Positions 46,267 through 55,660 of a stretch of DNA of 64,000 nucleotides are shown here, piece after piece. Origin of the DNA: an uncultured Acidobacteriota bacterium. GTDB taxonomy: Bacteria > Acidobacteriota > Terriglobia > Bryobacterales > Bryobacteraceae. Under the pieces are notes generated by a model, which worked only from the letters and a program-made list of their open reading frames with translations, was not told the origin of the DNA and did no database searches. The stretch covers positions 27,473 to 91,472 of the forward strand of contig CADEFM010000012.1 in NCBI GenBank assembly GCA_902826605.1, in the 5' to 3' direction. The position numbers were made by a program, and so were the translations under genes. How positions within the stretch are numbered: position 1 is the stretch's first letter; each line of letters begins with the position of its first letter.

Positions 46267-48707
46267 TATGACACCAAAGTGTCATGCGGCATGATCGAAC
46301 CGCGAGCATCCTTCACCTGGAGAGAGTCCAGCACTCGCTCGATGGTCCCAAAGAGATCGTGGACGTTCACTGGCTTGCTGACATAACCGTCCATCCCGGC
46401 CGCGAGGCACTTCTCACGGTCTCCGGTCATGGCATGAGCGGTCATCGCGACGATCGGAATATGGCCGCCGTGCGTGCGCTCTTTTTCGCGGATCGCCGCT
46501 GTGGCTTCTAATCCCGTCATGACGGGCATCTGTACGTCCATCAAGATACAATCCGGCCGTTCCTTTGCCAGTAACGCCAGCGCCTCGGCGCCGGTCGAGG
46601 CCACTGTGTATGTGTATCCCTGCTTTTGGAGCAGACGGGTGATCAGCAGACAGTTCACCGGATTGTCTTCCGCTACTAAAAGGTGCAGTTGGCGCAGACC
46701 ATCGCGCACCTGGTAGTGTGTCATCACTTCCGGCTGGAGCGTGAGTACTTCAGGCGCATGCAAAACTCTGCGGACGGCTTCGAGAAGCTCCGCCTCGCCG
46801 GCTGGTTTGCCGAGATAGGCTGAAACTCCGATCTCACGGCATCGCGCGACATCGCCCGATTGGCTGCCAGAAGTCATCAGAATGATGGCCATCTTAACCA
46901 GTGCAGGGTCCGCCTTTATACGTCGCGCTAGTGTGAAACCATCCATGTCGGGCATGTGGACATCCAAAATCGCTAGCGGGAAAGCTTGCCCGGTGCCGAC
47001 TGCGTTCCTGAGATCATTCAACGCAATCGCGCCAGACTCGGAAAGCACCGGCATGCAGCCCCAATTCGAAAGCGTTTTTGCCAAAATGTGCCTATTGGTG
47101 TTATTGTCGTCCACCACCAGCACCCGCAATCCCTTCAGCAACTCGACCCCCACGCGTTGAGCTTCTTGTGGCCGGAATGCCGCGCAACCAAAGCGGGCTG
47201 TGAAATGAAAAACCGATCCTTTCCCCTCTTCGCTCACCACCCAGATCTTTCCACCCATCAGCTCCACCAGCCGCGACGCGATCGATAAACCCAACCCAGT
47301 GCCGCCAAAACGGCGCGTCAAAGAGGTGTCCGCCTGCACAAAACTTTGGAAGATTGCGCCTTGTCTCTTGAGAGGGATGCCGATACCTGTATCCGTCACG
47401 CTGAAATGTAGTTCAACGTCCGTTCCCTCCACCTTGTCGTTCGCCCGCTCCACGCGCAGCACCACTTCTCCGGAATCGGTGAATTTGATCGAGTTTCCGA
47501 TCAGGTTGACTAAAATCTGCCGCAGGCGGCCGGGATCTCCCAATACGGCCACGGGCACGTCGGGCTCCACATAACAAGCCAGCTCCAGTTCCTTGTGTGC
47601 GGCGGGGATGCCGAGGCCTTTGAGAGTGGCGTCAATGCCACCGCGAAGGTCGAACTCAATCCGTTCGAACTCCAGCTTCCGAGCTTCAATCTTGGAAAAA
47701 TCGAGAATATCGTTAAGAACGCCCAACAGGGAGTCGGCCGACGATTTGACCGCCTCCAAGTACACCCGCTGCTCTGGCTGCAATTGAGTATCGAGTGTCA
47801 ATTCCGTCAACCCGATGATGGCGTTCATCGGCGTCCTGATCTCGTGGCTCATGGTAGCCAAAAAATCGCTCTTGGCATGGCTCGCGGCTTCGGCGGCGTT
47901 TTTGGCAGATCTCATCGTTTCTTCCGATTCACGGCGTTCCGTGATGTCCTTGCCGACCACATAGACCGTGCCGCTCAGCTCATCTGACTTCGCACTCCAC
48001 AAGAACCATTTATAAGTTCCGTTCTTGCACACAAAACGGCAATCGAAACGAAACGTGGATTCTCCAATACTGCGCTTTTCGAGTTCGTTGATCGCAGCAG
48101 GGCGATCATCGGGGTGCACGATCTGAAGGAAATTCATCCCTTGCATTTCCTTCTCGGTGAAGCCGAATGCCTTCTCCCACGCCGCATTCACCCGTACGAA
48201 GGTTCCCGTAGGCGTGCCAATGCACATCGGGTCCAGTGCGAGCAGGAATATCCGGTCGCGCTCCTCCTCGGCCTCGCGCTGCCCGGTCAGGTCCGTCATC
48301 ATGCCTTTGAAACAGACAACGCGGTTTCCTTGCTGACGGATCGCGGTTCCGCGGCTAAGATAGTGGCGGTAACCCCCCTTCGTGCCATTCATCGTCCAGA
48401 ACCGGCACGTCTCCGACCACGACGAAGCCTTGCCCATCAGAAAGGCGCGTGCAATCGTGCGCATCCGTTCGCGGTCATCCGAATGAACTCGCTGGACCCA
48501 CCACTCTGGATCGGCAAGACTCTCCGCGATCGGCAAACCGAAGGCAATCTTAGCGCTCTCATTCCACCGCACCTGGCCAGTCTCCAGATCGCGTTCCCAG
48601 ATCAAATCCCTTGAAGCGTTTTCCAACCACGCCAGTTGGTCGGCAATCGAGCTCCTCGAAGTGTCCTCGAGAGCGCCGGGGTGATTGAGATCCAAGGTGT
48701 TCCGCAC
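46266..48707 (-). CDS. Hybrid sensor histidine kinase with two receiver domains
   Basis: This 813-residue cytoplasmic kinase contains two PAS domains (about residues 25-135 and 150-265), a HisKA domain with the phospho-acceptor in MSHEIRTPMNAIIG (about 288), and a HATPase domain (GLSIASRLVELMGGKIWV). Two receiver domains follow, with phospho-acceptor Asp in LAILDVHMPDMDG (about 590) and CILMDVQMPVMTG (about 735). There is no membrane segment and no Hpt domain, so phosphate would pass to a separate Hpt protein. Its stop overlaps the folC start. Confidence 0.93.
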   Translation of the reverse strand: MRNTLDLNHPGALEDTSRSSIADQLAWLENASRDLIWERDLETGQVRWNESAKIAFGLPIAESLADPEWWVQRVHSDDRERMRTIARAFLMGKASSWSETCRFWTMNGTKGGYRHYLSRGTAIRQQGNRVVCFKGMMTDLTGQREAEEERDRIFLLALDPMCIGTPTGTFVRVNAAWEKAFGFTEKEMQGMNFLQIVHPDDRPAAINELEKRSIGESTFRFDCRFVCKNGTYKWFLWSAKSDELSGTVYVVGKDITERRESEETMRSAKNAAEAASHAKSDFLATMSHEIRTPMNAIIGLTELTLDTQLQPEQRVYLEAVKSSADSLLGVLNDILDFSKIEARKLEFERIEFDLRGGIDATLKGLGIPAAHKELELACYVEPDVPVAVLGDPGRLRQILVNLIGNSIKFTDSGEVVLRVERANDKVEGTDVELHFSVTDTGIGIPLKRQGAIFQSFVQADTSLTRRFGGTGLGLSIASRLVELMGGKIWVVSEEGKGSVFHFTARFGCAAFRPQEAQRVGVELLKGLRVLVVDDNNTNRHILAKTLSNWGCMPVLSESGAIALNDLRNAVGTGQAFPLAILDVHMPDMDGFTLARRIKADPALVKMAIILMTSGSQSGDVARCREIGVSAYLGKPAGEAELLEAVRRVLHAPEVLTLQPEVMTHYQVRDGLRQLHLLVAEDNPVNCLLITRLLQKQGYTYTVASTGAEALALLAKERPDCILMDVQMPVMTGLEATAAIREKERTHGGHIPIVAMTAHAMTGDREKCLAAGMDGYVSKPVNVHDLFGTIERVLDSLQVKDARGSIMPHDTLVS

Positions 48708-48847
48708 GCTTCACTCATCGGTCCGCCGGCCGAGACCCTGAGCGCCCTTTCCACACGAACTTTGAATGGTCATAATAAAAATATCGCTATCCTTAACTGC
48801 ATCCGACTTTTTCGCCCCCCGGGGCGTCTTTACGAACGGAGCAACTT

Positions 48848-49414
48848 TTGATCTTTCGCGAGGTCGAAGATCGCGACCTGATCGCCCAAGCGCGGCGGGG
48901 AGATGTCGAGGCGTATAACCTCCTCGTGTCCCGGTGGGAGAAGCGTGTCTTCAACTACCTGCTGCGTCTGGTATCGCATCGCGAAGACGCTCTCGATTTG
49001 AGCCAGGAAGTGTTTTTGAAAGCCTACCAGAATTTGCGTAAATTGGACGATCCGGCCCGCTTCACGGCGTGGCTGTTCCGGATCGCCCACAATGAGGCCT
49101 TCTCCTTATTACGCCGGCGCCGGCCCGAAGCGGAACTCACTGCGGAACCGGTGTCCGGCGGTCTTTTACGAGGGCGTCTGTTGCCCATCGAATTGTCCAT
49201 GGCTGTCGAAAGCGCCCTGAAGCGCCTGAGCGAAGATCAACGCGAAGCTGTCTTGTTGAAGGTTTATCAAGGGTTCAAGTTCGAAGAAATGGCGGAGATC
49301 CTGGATTGCCCGGTCTCCACCGTAAAATCGCGCTTGTACACCGCCCTCGATCTGCTGAAGACAGTTCTCGCTCCGACGGTACTAAGTAAAGAAGCCCTGC
49401 GGGGGGAATCATGA
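48848..49414 (+). CDS. ECF-family RNA polymerase sigma factor
   Basis: This 188-residue protein has region 2 (NLLVSRWEKRVFNYLLRLV, then HREDALDLSQEVFLKAYQNL and FTAWLFRIAHNEAFSLLRRR) and region 4 (LSEDQREAVLLKVYQGFKF, EEMAEILDCPVSTVKSRLY) of RpoE-like ECF sigma factors. The start is TTG at 48848. The next gene is its anti-sigma factor, overlapping by ATGA, and the type II secretion genes follow, so it may control that operon or an envelope stress response. Confidence 0.93.
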   Translation: MIFREVEDRDLIAQARRGDVEAYNLLVSRWEKRVFNYLLRLVSHREDALDLSQEVFLKAYQNLRKLDDPARFTAWLFRIAHNEAFSLLRRRRPEAELTAEPVSGGLLRGRLLPIELSMAVESALKRLSEDQREAVLLKVYQGFKFEEMAEILDCPVSTVKSRLYTALDLLKTVLAPTVLSKEALRGES

Positions 49415-50028
49415 GCTGTCAACTAGAGAATCGCAAACCTGACTGGAATGCCTATGCGCTAGGAGAGATGGATACTCACCAGCGCCGCGAAGCCGAAACG
49501 CACGCCGCTGCCTGTGCCGATTGCCAGGACGAATTGGCGAGCTTGCGCATCACGCTAGACGCGCTGGCCACTCTGCGCGAGGAAGAAATTCCGCGCCGCA
49601 TCGCCTTTGTTTCCGACAAAGTCTTTGAACCAACCTGGTGGGACCGAATCCAGCAGACCTTCCTGCGCCCGTCCTTCGCGGGCGCGGCGGTGATCGCCTT
49701 GGCTATTCTGGCACATGCCTTCGTGCGGCCCCCCGTAGCCCCCGGGGGAGGCTCATCGCAGCCGGACGTGGCGGCCATCGAAGCGCGCATGACCGAACAG
49801 ATGGGCTCGGAAATCGACCGCCGCGTGGAAGCCCGGCTTTCCGCGGCTGTGCAAACGGCGGTGAATATTGCCGTAAAGCAGGCCGTCGCGGAAACCGAAT
49901 CGCACGCTGCGCAGAGGTCCGCGCAAATGCTAGCGGCTACCGAACGCCGCTACGCCGACACCACCGATTTCCTGAGCAAGCAAGTCACTCAGATGTACGC
50001 ATTGAACACTGGATTGGGAGTCCGCTAG
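49411..50028 (+). CDS. Zinc-finger anti-sigma factor
   Basis: This 205-residue protein has the ZAS motif HX3CX2C (His31, Cys35, Cys38) typical of anti-sigma factors that hold ECF sigma factors in the cytoplasm. One membrane helix (FAGAAVIALAILAHAFV, about residues 88-105) separates it from a coiled-coil-prone periplasmic C-terminal half (EARMTEQMGSEIDRRVEAR). The gene starts within the sigma factor stop codon. A signal in the envelope is probably sensed through the long C-terminal part. Confidence 0.88.
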   Translation: MSCQLENRKPDWNAYALGEMDTHQRREAETHAAACADCQDELASLRITLDALATLREEEIPRRIAFVSDKVFEPTWWDRIQQTFLRPSFAGAAVIALAILAHAFVRPPVAPGGGSSQPDVAAIEARMTEQMGSEIDRRVEARLSAAVQTAVNIAVKQAVAETESHAAQRSAQMLAATERRYADTTDFLSKQVTQMYALNTGLGVR

Positions 50029-50032
50029 ATTC

Positions 50033-50605
50033 ATGAAACGCACAATTTCGAACTGCCTCGTATTGCTTTCCCTCCTCCTTGCGGCGGGTTCTGCCCCATT
50101 TTCAAGAATGGCCGCTGCCAGTGATCCGCCGCGCGTAACGCGCTCCATGTTAATTGAAACGGAGAAAGTGTTGGATCCGCGCATTTCACTCTCCGGCACG
50201 GATAACCCGTTTCTCCTGCTGGGCGCAACGCGCGGCGTTTATTTGGAAAGCTACGGCGCTGTCTTTACCGCCGAAATCAACCTAGTGTCCATTCCCGCCG
50301 CGATGATGATGTTCAAGCCTATCTCCACCAAGGAGGCGATTGCCGCACACCGTCAGAAAAAGCTTACGCGCTTGCCCGAGCTGCGGCGCGCCATGCGGGA
50401 CGCACTCGCGGATGCCGCTGTCTCGCTGAAGGCTCTGGCTCCCGAGGATCAGGTGGTGTTCGTCGCGATCCTGGCCAAGTATCAATGGGAGGACGCGACG
50501 GGACTGCCGCTGCAAGTCCGCATGCAAGCCACCAAGAAGCAGTTGTTGGAGCTGGGAAAGAACGATGCCGCCTTGGCTGCTGCCATCCACACGGTGGAGG
50601 ATTAA
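50033..50605 (+). CDS. Exported protein of unknown function
   Basis: This 190-residue protein has a signal peptide (CLVLLSLLLAAGSAPF) and then a mixed alpha/beta body with MLIETEKVLDPRISLSGTDN and GVYLESYGAVFTAEINLV. I do not recognise a family. It lies 4 bp after the anti-sigma factor and 59 bp before gspE in the same direction. This position between regulator and secretion genes suggests an envelope role connected to either; the periplasmic location and lack of cysteines are consistent with a soluble partner. Confidence 0.7.
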   Translation: MKRTISNCLVLLSLLLAAGSAPFSRMAAASDPPRVTRSMLIETEKVLDPRISLSGTDNPFLLLGATRGVYLESYGAVFTAEINLVSIPAAMMMFKPISTKEAIAAHRQKKLTRLPELRRAMRDALADAAVSLKALAPEDQVVFVAILAKYQWEDATGLPLQVRMQATKKQLLELGKNDAALAAAIHTVED

Positions 50606-50609
50606 GCCA

Positions 50610-50648
50610 TTGTCGGGCGGACCCCTCGTCCGCGTGGCCTTGCGACAA
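50610..50648 (+). promoter_or_regulatory. Nested hairpin in front of gspE
   Basis: In the 59-bp gap upstream of gspE an outer stem TTGTCG (50610-50615)/CGACAA (50643-50648) encloses an inner stem GCGGAC (50617-50622)/GTCCGC (50628-50633) with a 5-base loop. No T run follows, so it is not a classical terminator. It could tune expression between the regulatory genes and the secretion genes, or stabilise the mRNA 5' end. Confidence 0.35.
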
Positions 50649-50664
50649 GCAGCTTGAGAAGCCG

Positions 50665-52305
50665 ATGCGTTTAGGTGAGATCCTCATTGAACGGCGCCTG
50701 ATCACAGCGGAGGACCTCGACCGCGCACTTGAACTCCAGCGCGAACGCGGGGATAAGATCGGCAAGATCCTGGTCGATCTTGGCTTCGCGGCCTCGCGCG
50801 ACGTCCTCGCCGCTCTGTCCGAGCAATTGCAGATTCCGGTAGTCGCCATTGACGGCCCGCCCGCCGTCTCGCCCGAAACCGAAACGTTGTCGCCCCAATT
50901 CCTGCGCCAGTTCAAGTGTATCCCCGTAGCATTGCACGATCACACGGTCACATTAGCCATGGCCGATCCGCTGGACTTCGAAACGCGCTCCACCGTGGCA
51001 TCCTGCACCGGCCTAGCGGTCTTACCGGGTTTATCGGCCGAGCAAGACATCCTCGACGCCATCGACCGTTACTACGGCCAGACACAGAAGACGGAAACGG
51101 GTCTGGAAGCTGGGCCCACGGCGGAAGGCGACGAAGATCTGGAACACCTCCGCGACATGGCGAGTGAAGCGCCGGTGATTCGCCTGGTGAATGCCACCAT
51201 CGCCCAGGCCGTGGAAAAGCGCGCGAGTGACATTCACATTGAGCCATTCGAAAAAGAATTTCGCGTCCGCTTCCGCATTGACGGCGTGCTGGTGAATCAG
51301 GAGCCGCCGCCGCGCGAAATGAAAGCCGCCATTATCTCGCGCGTGAAGCTGATGGCCCGCCTGAATATCGCCGAGCGCCGCTTGCCGCAAGACGGCCGCA
51401 TTAAAGTCAAGGCACTGGGCCGCGAAGTGGACCTGCGCGTTTCGACGTTACCTACGCTGTACGGCGAAAGCGTGGTCATGCGTCTGCTGGACCGCTCCGC
51501 CGGTGATTTCTACGATCTGCAGAGCCTTGGTTTTGACGATCACATGCTGCAACGCATGGAATACTTCACCTCCCTGCCGCACGGCATTTTCCTGGTCACC
51601 GGCCCGACCGGCAGCGGCAAATCCACCACTCTCTATTCCGCGCTCAAACGTATCAACCAGTCCGATAAGAAAATCATCACGATTGAAGATCCGGTCGAAT
51701 ATCAGATGGACGGCATCAACCAGATCCATGTGAATCCCCAGATCGGACTGACGTTCGCCGCGGGCCTGCGGCACATTGTGCGCCAGGATCCCGACGTCAT
51801 CATGGTGGGTGAGATCCGCGACCGTGAAACCGCTGATATCGCCATCCGTTCGGCGTTGACCGGCCACTTTGTGTATTCGACACTGCACACCAATGACGCC
51901 CCCAGCGCCATTACGCGCTTGACCGACATGGGTGTTGAAAATTACTTGATCACCTCTTCCCTGGTCGCGGTATTGGCGCAGCGTCTGGTACGCGTGATCT
52001 GCGCGGGTTGCAAGACCTCCGCTGGCGCCACCATGACTCCGGAAGGCGAATCGATCGGGACGTTTCGCGGTAAAGGCTGTGAGACGTGTTACGGCACAGG
52101 CTACCGCGGCCGCGTGGGCATCTTTGAGATGATGGAGCTCGAAGAAAAACTGCGCGCCTCCATCATGCGAAACGAAGACGCGAGCAAAATCACCTCTATT
52201 GCTCGCGCCAACGGCATGCGCAACTTGCGCGAAGATGGTTGGGACAAAATTCGCCGGGGCGTCACCACGGTGGATGAAGTAGTGCGCGTGACCCAGGAAT
52301 TTTGA
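50665..52305 (+). CDS. gspE: Type II secretion ATPase GspE
   Basis: This 546-residue protein is the secretion ATPase. It has an N-terminal MshEN/GspE-N domain (EILIERRLITAEDLDRALEL), the Walker A motif GPTGSGKSTTLY, the Asp box VGEIRDRETADIA, the His box (STLHTND) and the tetracysteine zinc motif (CAGC and CETCYGTGYRGR). The ATG at 50665 begins the first domain; the longer frame reads into the upstream gene. gspF to gspD follow without breaks. It energises pseudopilus growth from the cytoplasmic face. Confidence 0.95.
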   Translation: MRLGEILIERRLITAEDLDRALELQRERGDKIGKILVDLGFAASRDVLAALSEQLQIPVVAIDGPPAVSPETETLSPQFLRQFKCIPVALHDHTVTLAMADPLDFETRSTVASCTGLAVLPGLSAEQDILDAIDRYYGQTQKTETGLEAGPTAEGDEDLEHLRDMASEAPVIRLVNATIAQAVEKRASDIHIEPFEKEFRVRFRIDGVLVNQEPPPREMKAAIISRVKLMARLNIAERRLPQDGRIKVKALGREVDLRVSTLPTLYGESVVMRLLDRSAGDFYDLQSLGFDDHMLQRMEYFTSLPHGIFLVTGPTGSGKSTTLYSALKRINQSDKKIITIEDPVEYQMDGINQIHVNPQIGLTFAAGLRHIVRQDPDVIMVGEIRDRETADIAIRSALTGHFVYSTLHTNDAPSAITRLTDMGVENYLITSSLVAVLAQRLVRVICAGCKTSAGATMTPEGESIGTFRGKGCETCYGTGYRGRVGIFEMMELEEKLRASIMRNEDASKITSIARANGMRNLREDGWDKIRRGVTTVDEVVRVTQEF

Positions 52306-52307
52306 GC

Positions 52308-53528
52308 ATGGCCACCGCCTTCCACTTCCGTGCCATCGCCGCCGACGGCAAAGTTCGCACCGGCACGCTCACCGCGGAAACCGACAAACTCGTCGCCGCC
52401 GAGCTCAAGCGCCAGGGCTTGATCCCTGTCTACGTCGGCCTTGGAAAAAAATCCGGCCTGGCCATCGAGCTAAACTTCGCATCCGGCCTCGGCTCCGGCA
52501 AACGCAAAGACATTCTCTTCTTCACCCAGGAACTATCCACACTGCTCAGTGCCGGCATTCCCCTGGATCGCGCACTCTCCATTACAGCCGAACTCACGGA
52601 GCGCCCGGCCTTCCGTTCCTTGGTGCTCGACATCGTGCGTTTGATCAAAGGCGGCAAGGCGCTTGCCGACAGTCTGGCTGCCCACCCCGTCTATTTCTCC
52701 GAACTCTACGTCAACATGGTGCGCGCGGGCGAAGCCTCTGGTTCTCTCGGGCAAATCTTCGAACGCCTGGCCGAGTTTGAACGCACGCGCGACGATCTGC
52801 GCGGATATATCGTGAGCTCTCTCATCTATCCTGTCCTGCTGAGCTTGGTGGGCATATCGTCGATCTTCGTCCTGCTCAACTTCGTGGTCCCTCGCTTCGC
52901 GCAGATTTTTTCCGATCCGCGAATGCAGATTCCCACACCCACGTTGATCATGCTGGAGGCCAGCCGCATCCTGCAAGCCTATTGGCTACCCGGAACGATC
53001 GCGATCATCGCAGTGATCTTGATGTTCGTTACATACATCCGCACCGCGACGGGAGCATTATGGTGGGACGGTTTCCGTTTGCGTCTCCCCGTGCTGGGCG
53101 ACGCGTTGCGCAAAGCCGAAACCGCGCGTTTCGCCCGCGCCATGGGAACGCTCGTCGCCGCAAGCGTGCCGTTGGTTCAATCCATCGGCATCTCGCGTGG
53201 CATTCTCAACAACCGTCGCATCGCCGCGTCGCTGGAAGCTGTAGTACTCGGAGTTAAACGTGGGGAAGGCATTGCCGGACCCCTGACCCGTTCGCGCGAG
53301 TTCCCGCCGCTGGCGGCGCACTTGCTCAGCGTTGGCGAGGAAACCGGACGCCTGGACTCCATGTTCAATCGCATGGCCGATATCTACGAAGCGGAAACGC
53401 GCACGGCGATTCGGCGCTTCACATCCTTGTTTGAGCCGCTAATCATCCTGGTGATGGGGGTGGTGGTCGGCACGCTAATCTTGAGTCTGATGCTAGCCAT
53501 CACAAGCATCAATGATGTAGCGGGGTAA
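52308..53528 (+). CDS. gspF: Type II secretion platform protein GspF
   Basis: This polytopic inner-membrane protein has the duplicated T2SSF domains (ELSTLLSAGIPLDRALSITA at about residue 75, and RFARAMGTLVAASVPLVQSI at about 270) and four or so helices, ending in LIILVMGVVVGTLILSLMLA. It is the platform linking GspE to the pseudopilus. I chose ATG 52308 over a TTG two codons upstream. It overlaps or abuts gspE and is followed 3 bp later by gspG. Confidence 0.95.
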   Translation: MATAFHFRAIAADGKVRTGTLTAETDKLVAAELKRQGLIPVYVGLGKKSGLAIELNFASGLGSGKRKDILFFTQELSTLLSAGIPLDRALSITAELTERPAFRSLVLDIVRLIKGGKALADSLAAHPVYFSELYVNMVRAGEASGSLGQIFERLAEFERTRDDLRGYIVSSLIYPVLLSLVGISSIFVLLNFVVPRFAQIFSDPRMQIPTPTLIMLEASRILQAYWLPGTIAIIAVILMFVTYIRTATGALWWDGFRLRLPVLGDALRKAETARFARAMGTLVAASVPLVQSIGISRGILNNRRIAASLEAVVLGVKRGEGIAGPLTRSREFPPLAAHLLSVGEETGRLDSMFNRMADIYEAETRTAIRRFTSLFEPLIILVMGVVVGTLILSLMLAITSINDVAG

Positions 53529-53531
53529 ACT

Positions 53532-53996
53532 ATGCAACCAAATTCTTCTCACAGCTTCGTCTCGCGGCCACGCCGCAGACGGGCGCAAGCGGGTATCACC
53601 CTAATTGAAATGCTGGTGGTGGTTACCATCATCGCCCTGTTCGCGGCGCTAGTCGGTCCGCGCATGTTCGGGCAGGCCGATAAAGCCAAACGCACCGCTG
53701 CCCGCGCTCAGATCAATTCGTTCATGACGGCGCTGGGTTCCATGAAGCTCGACACGGGCCTCTTCCCGCCCACCGAACTCGGCCTGCAAACCTTGCGTAT
53801 CCGGCCCGAAGGTGCGGCGCAATGGTCCGGTCCGTATCTTCCGCAGGACATTCCCATGGACCCGTGGGGCCATCCGTACCTGTATAAGTTTCCCGGCGAA
53901 CATGGCGACGAACCCGACCTGATTTCCCTCGGGGCGGATGGCCAACCGGGCGGCGAAGGCATCAATGCCGACATCGTCAGTTGGAGCAGTCAATAG
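53532..53996 (+). CDS. gspG: Major pseudopilin GspG
   Basis: This 154-residue protein has the prepilin peptidase site in RRRAQAG-ITLIEMLVVV, with Glu at +5, then the family helix and C-terminal signature (GPYLPQDIPMDPWGHPYLYK, LISLGADGQPGGEGINADI) that holds calcium in GspG. This is the main pseudopilus subunit of type II secretion. No GspO peptidase gene is in the window, so the enzyme must be encoded elsewhere. gspH starts 4 bp after its stop. Confidence 0.95.
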   Translation: MQPNSSHSFVSRPRRRRAQAGITLIEMLVVVTIIALFAALVGPRMFGQADKAKRTAARAQINSFMTALGSMKLDTGLFPPTELGLQTLRIRPEGAAQWSGPYLPQDIPMDPWGHPYLYKFPGEHGDEPDLISLGADGQPGGEGINADIVSWSSQ

Positions 53997-54000
53997 TCGC

Positions 54001-54489
54001 ATGAAATTCGTACGGAGCCGCGATCGCCAGGGAGCGATTCGCGGCGTTACGCTGATTGAACTGCTCATTGTCATGACGCTCATCGCCCTCATGACGGGGA
54101 TCGCATACCCCTCGGCCGCTGCGGGAATCGACAGCATGCGCCTGCGCTCCACCACCGATCAGGTCGCCCATTTTTTGAGCGGCGCCATAGATCGCGCGGA
54201 TCGCCGTCAGCAAGTAGTCGAGGTGTGGATCTCTCCCAAAGACGGCGCGCTCATCGCTCGCTCCCCGGACCTTGGCTACGCACGCCGATTGGACGTGCCT
54301 CCAGCATTTTCCATCGCCGCTGTCTATCCGGTTGCGGGAGATCCTGCAGCAGGCCGGCGCTTCCTGATGTATCCCGGCGGGACCGTACCTCGCATTGGCG
54401 TAGTGATCTCCAGCGCCGCCGGCCGCAGGCGCATGGTCACCATCGATCCGGCGAGCGGCATTCCGCGTTCGGAGAATCTGCCGCAATGA
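54001..54489 (+). CDS. gspH: Minor pseudopilin GspH
   Basis: This 162-residue protein has the class III leader with cleavage before GVTLIELLIVMTLIALM (Glu at +5) and a globular C-terminal domain (YARRLDVPPAFSIAAVYPV and FLMYPGGTVPRIGVVISS) that fits GspH/FimT. Start ATG 54001 puts the leader at a normal 14 residues; the longer frame is an overlap of gspG. Its stop overlaps the gspI start (ATGA). Confidence 0.9.
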   Translation: MKFVRSRDRQGAIRGVTLIELLIVMTLIALMTGIAYPSAAAGIDSMRLRSTTDQVAHFLSGAIDRADRRQQVVEVWISPKDGALIARSPDLGYARRLDVPPAFSIAAVYPVAGDPAAGRRFLMYPGGTVPRIGVVISSAAGRRRMVTIDPASGIPRSENLPQ

Positions 54490-54932
54490 TCGAGCGCCGC
54501 GACAGACGAAAAGCGCAGCGCGGATTCACGCTGCTGGAAGTCCTGGTCGCGAGCACCATCATGGGTATAGCCGTGGCCGGAGTGCTGAGCGGCTTGGCGG
54601 GTGCGTCCCGCAACGCCGCGCGTGTGGTGGAATCGGAGCGCGCCACCATGCTCGCCAAGCAACGCATGGACGAAATTTTGGCCGACCGCAATTTCCCAAG
54701 AAACGCCTTCATCGAAGGAGCCTACAATCCCAACATCACGGGCGGTCCAGCAGGCTGGCGCGCGCGGGTAATGGCCTTCGAAGCTCCGCCTGGATCGGGC
54801 CCGGGTTACCGCGGAATCGATCGCGTCGAACTCGACATCTGGTGGATGAGCGGTCCCACCCGCCATGTTTTCAGTTTGGAAGGTTTCCGCCGCAACGACT
54901 TTCGTCCCGGAGACCCGGTCTTTCCACAATGA
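54486..54932 (+). CDS. gspI: Minor pseudopilin GspI
   Basis: This 148-residue protein has the leader RDRRKAQRG followed by FTLLEVLVASTIMGIAVAG, the prepilin motif with Glu at +5. The body has AKQRMDEILADRNFPR and a C-terminal beta region typical of GspI, which with GspJ and GspK forms the tip complex. Starts inside the gspH stop (ATGA) and ends inside the gspJ start (ATGA), showing strict coupling. Confidence 0.9.
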   Translation: MIERRDRRKAQRGFTLLEVLVASTIMGIAVAGVLSGLAGASRNAARVVESERATMLAKQRMDEILADRNFPRNAFIEGAYNPNITGGPAGWRARVMAFEAPPGSGPGYRGIDRVELDIWWMSGPTRHVFSLEGFRRNDFRPGDPVFPQ

Positions 54933-55660
54933 GTTACCGCAGGACCAAGGTTCGCCCCTTCGAAAGCCAGCGCGGCGTAACGCTGGTGGAACTGATGATC
55001 GCGGTCACGCTGGTGGCGGTTATTTCCGGAGGCATGCTCTTTGCCATGCGCACCGGTCTCATGACGTACGAAAAAATCACGCAGCGCCTTCGCATCAATC
55101 GTCTGTCCATCAATACAGCCCAGATTCTGAATCATCAATTGGGCTCGCTGATCCCTGCGATGGGAGATTGTCCGGGTGGCGCGCCGATCCCGCTCTTCAT
55201 CGGCACACCGGAAACCTTGCGCGTCGTTTCCAGTTTCTCCATGACCGAAGGCGCGCGCGGATTGCCGCAACTTCTCGAATACCAAGTGCTGCCTTCGCCC
55301 AACGGCGGCCTGCGTCTCTTCGTGAATGAGCGGCCTTATACGGGACCATCCAGCGCCGCCGAAATTTGCCAGGGCGGTCAGATGTTGCCCGTACAGCTAA
55401 CGCCCGCGTCCTTCGTGCTTGCCGATGGCCTGGCCTTCTGCCACTTCTCATACCACCAGATCAACACGCCGAATGCGATCGTAGATACGGGTTGGCTGCC
55501 TTTGTGGAATCTTCCGCAATTGCCGCCTGTCGTTCGGTTGGAAATGGGCCGCTCGGAATTCGCACGGCCCGGCTTAACGACGGCCCCCCTCCCATTTTTC
55601 AGCGTTACCGTTCCCATTCGGATAGATCGCAGGATCGGGGTCAGCTATGCGGGACTATAA
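54929..55660 (+). CDS. gspJ: Minor pseudopilin GspJ
   Basis: This 243-residue protein starts with a short leader and FESQRGVTLVELMIAVTLVA (prepilin site with Glu at +5), then a larger globular domain than GspH or GspI, as in GspJ. Start is ATG 54929, overlapping gspI. The C-terminal sequence carries VRLEMGRSEF and PIRIDRRIGV. It forms the pseudopilus tip with GspI and GspK. It overlaps gspK by 14 bp. Confidence 0.9.
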   Translation: MSYRRTKVRPFESQRGVTLVELMIAVTLVAVISGGMLFAMRTGLMTYEKITQRLRINRLSINTAQILNHQLGSLIPAMGDCPGGAPIPLFIGTPETLRVVSSFSMTEGARGLPQLLEYQVLPSPNGGLRLFVNERPYTGPSSAAEICQGGQMLPVQLTPASFVLADGLAFCHFSYHQINTPNAIVDTGWLPLWNLPQLPPVVRLEMGRSEFARPGLTTAPLPFFSVTVPIRIDRRIGVSYAGL

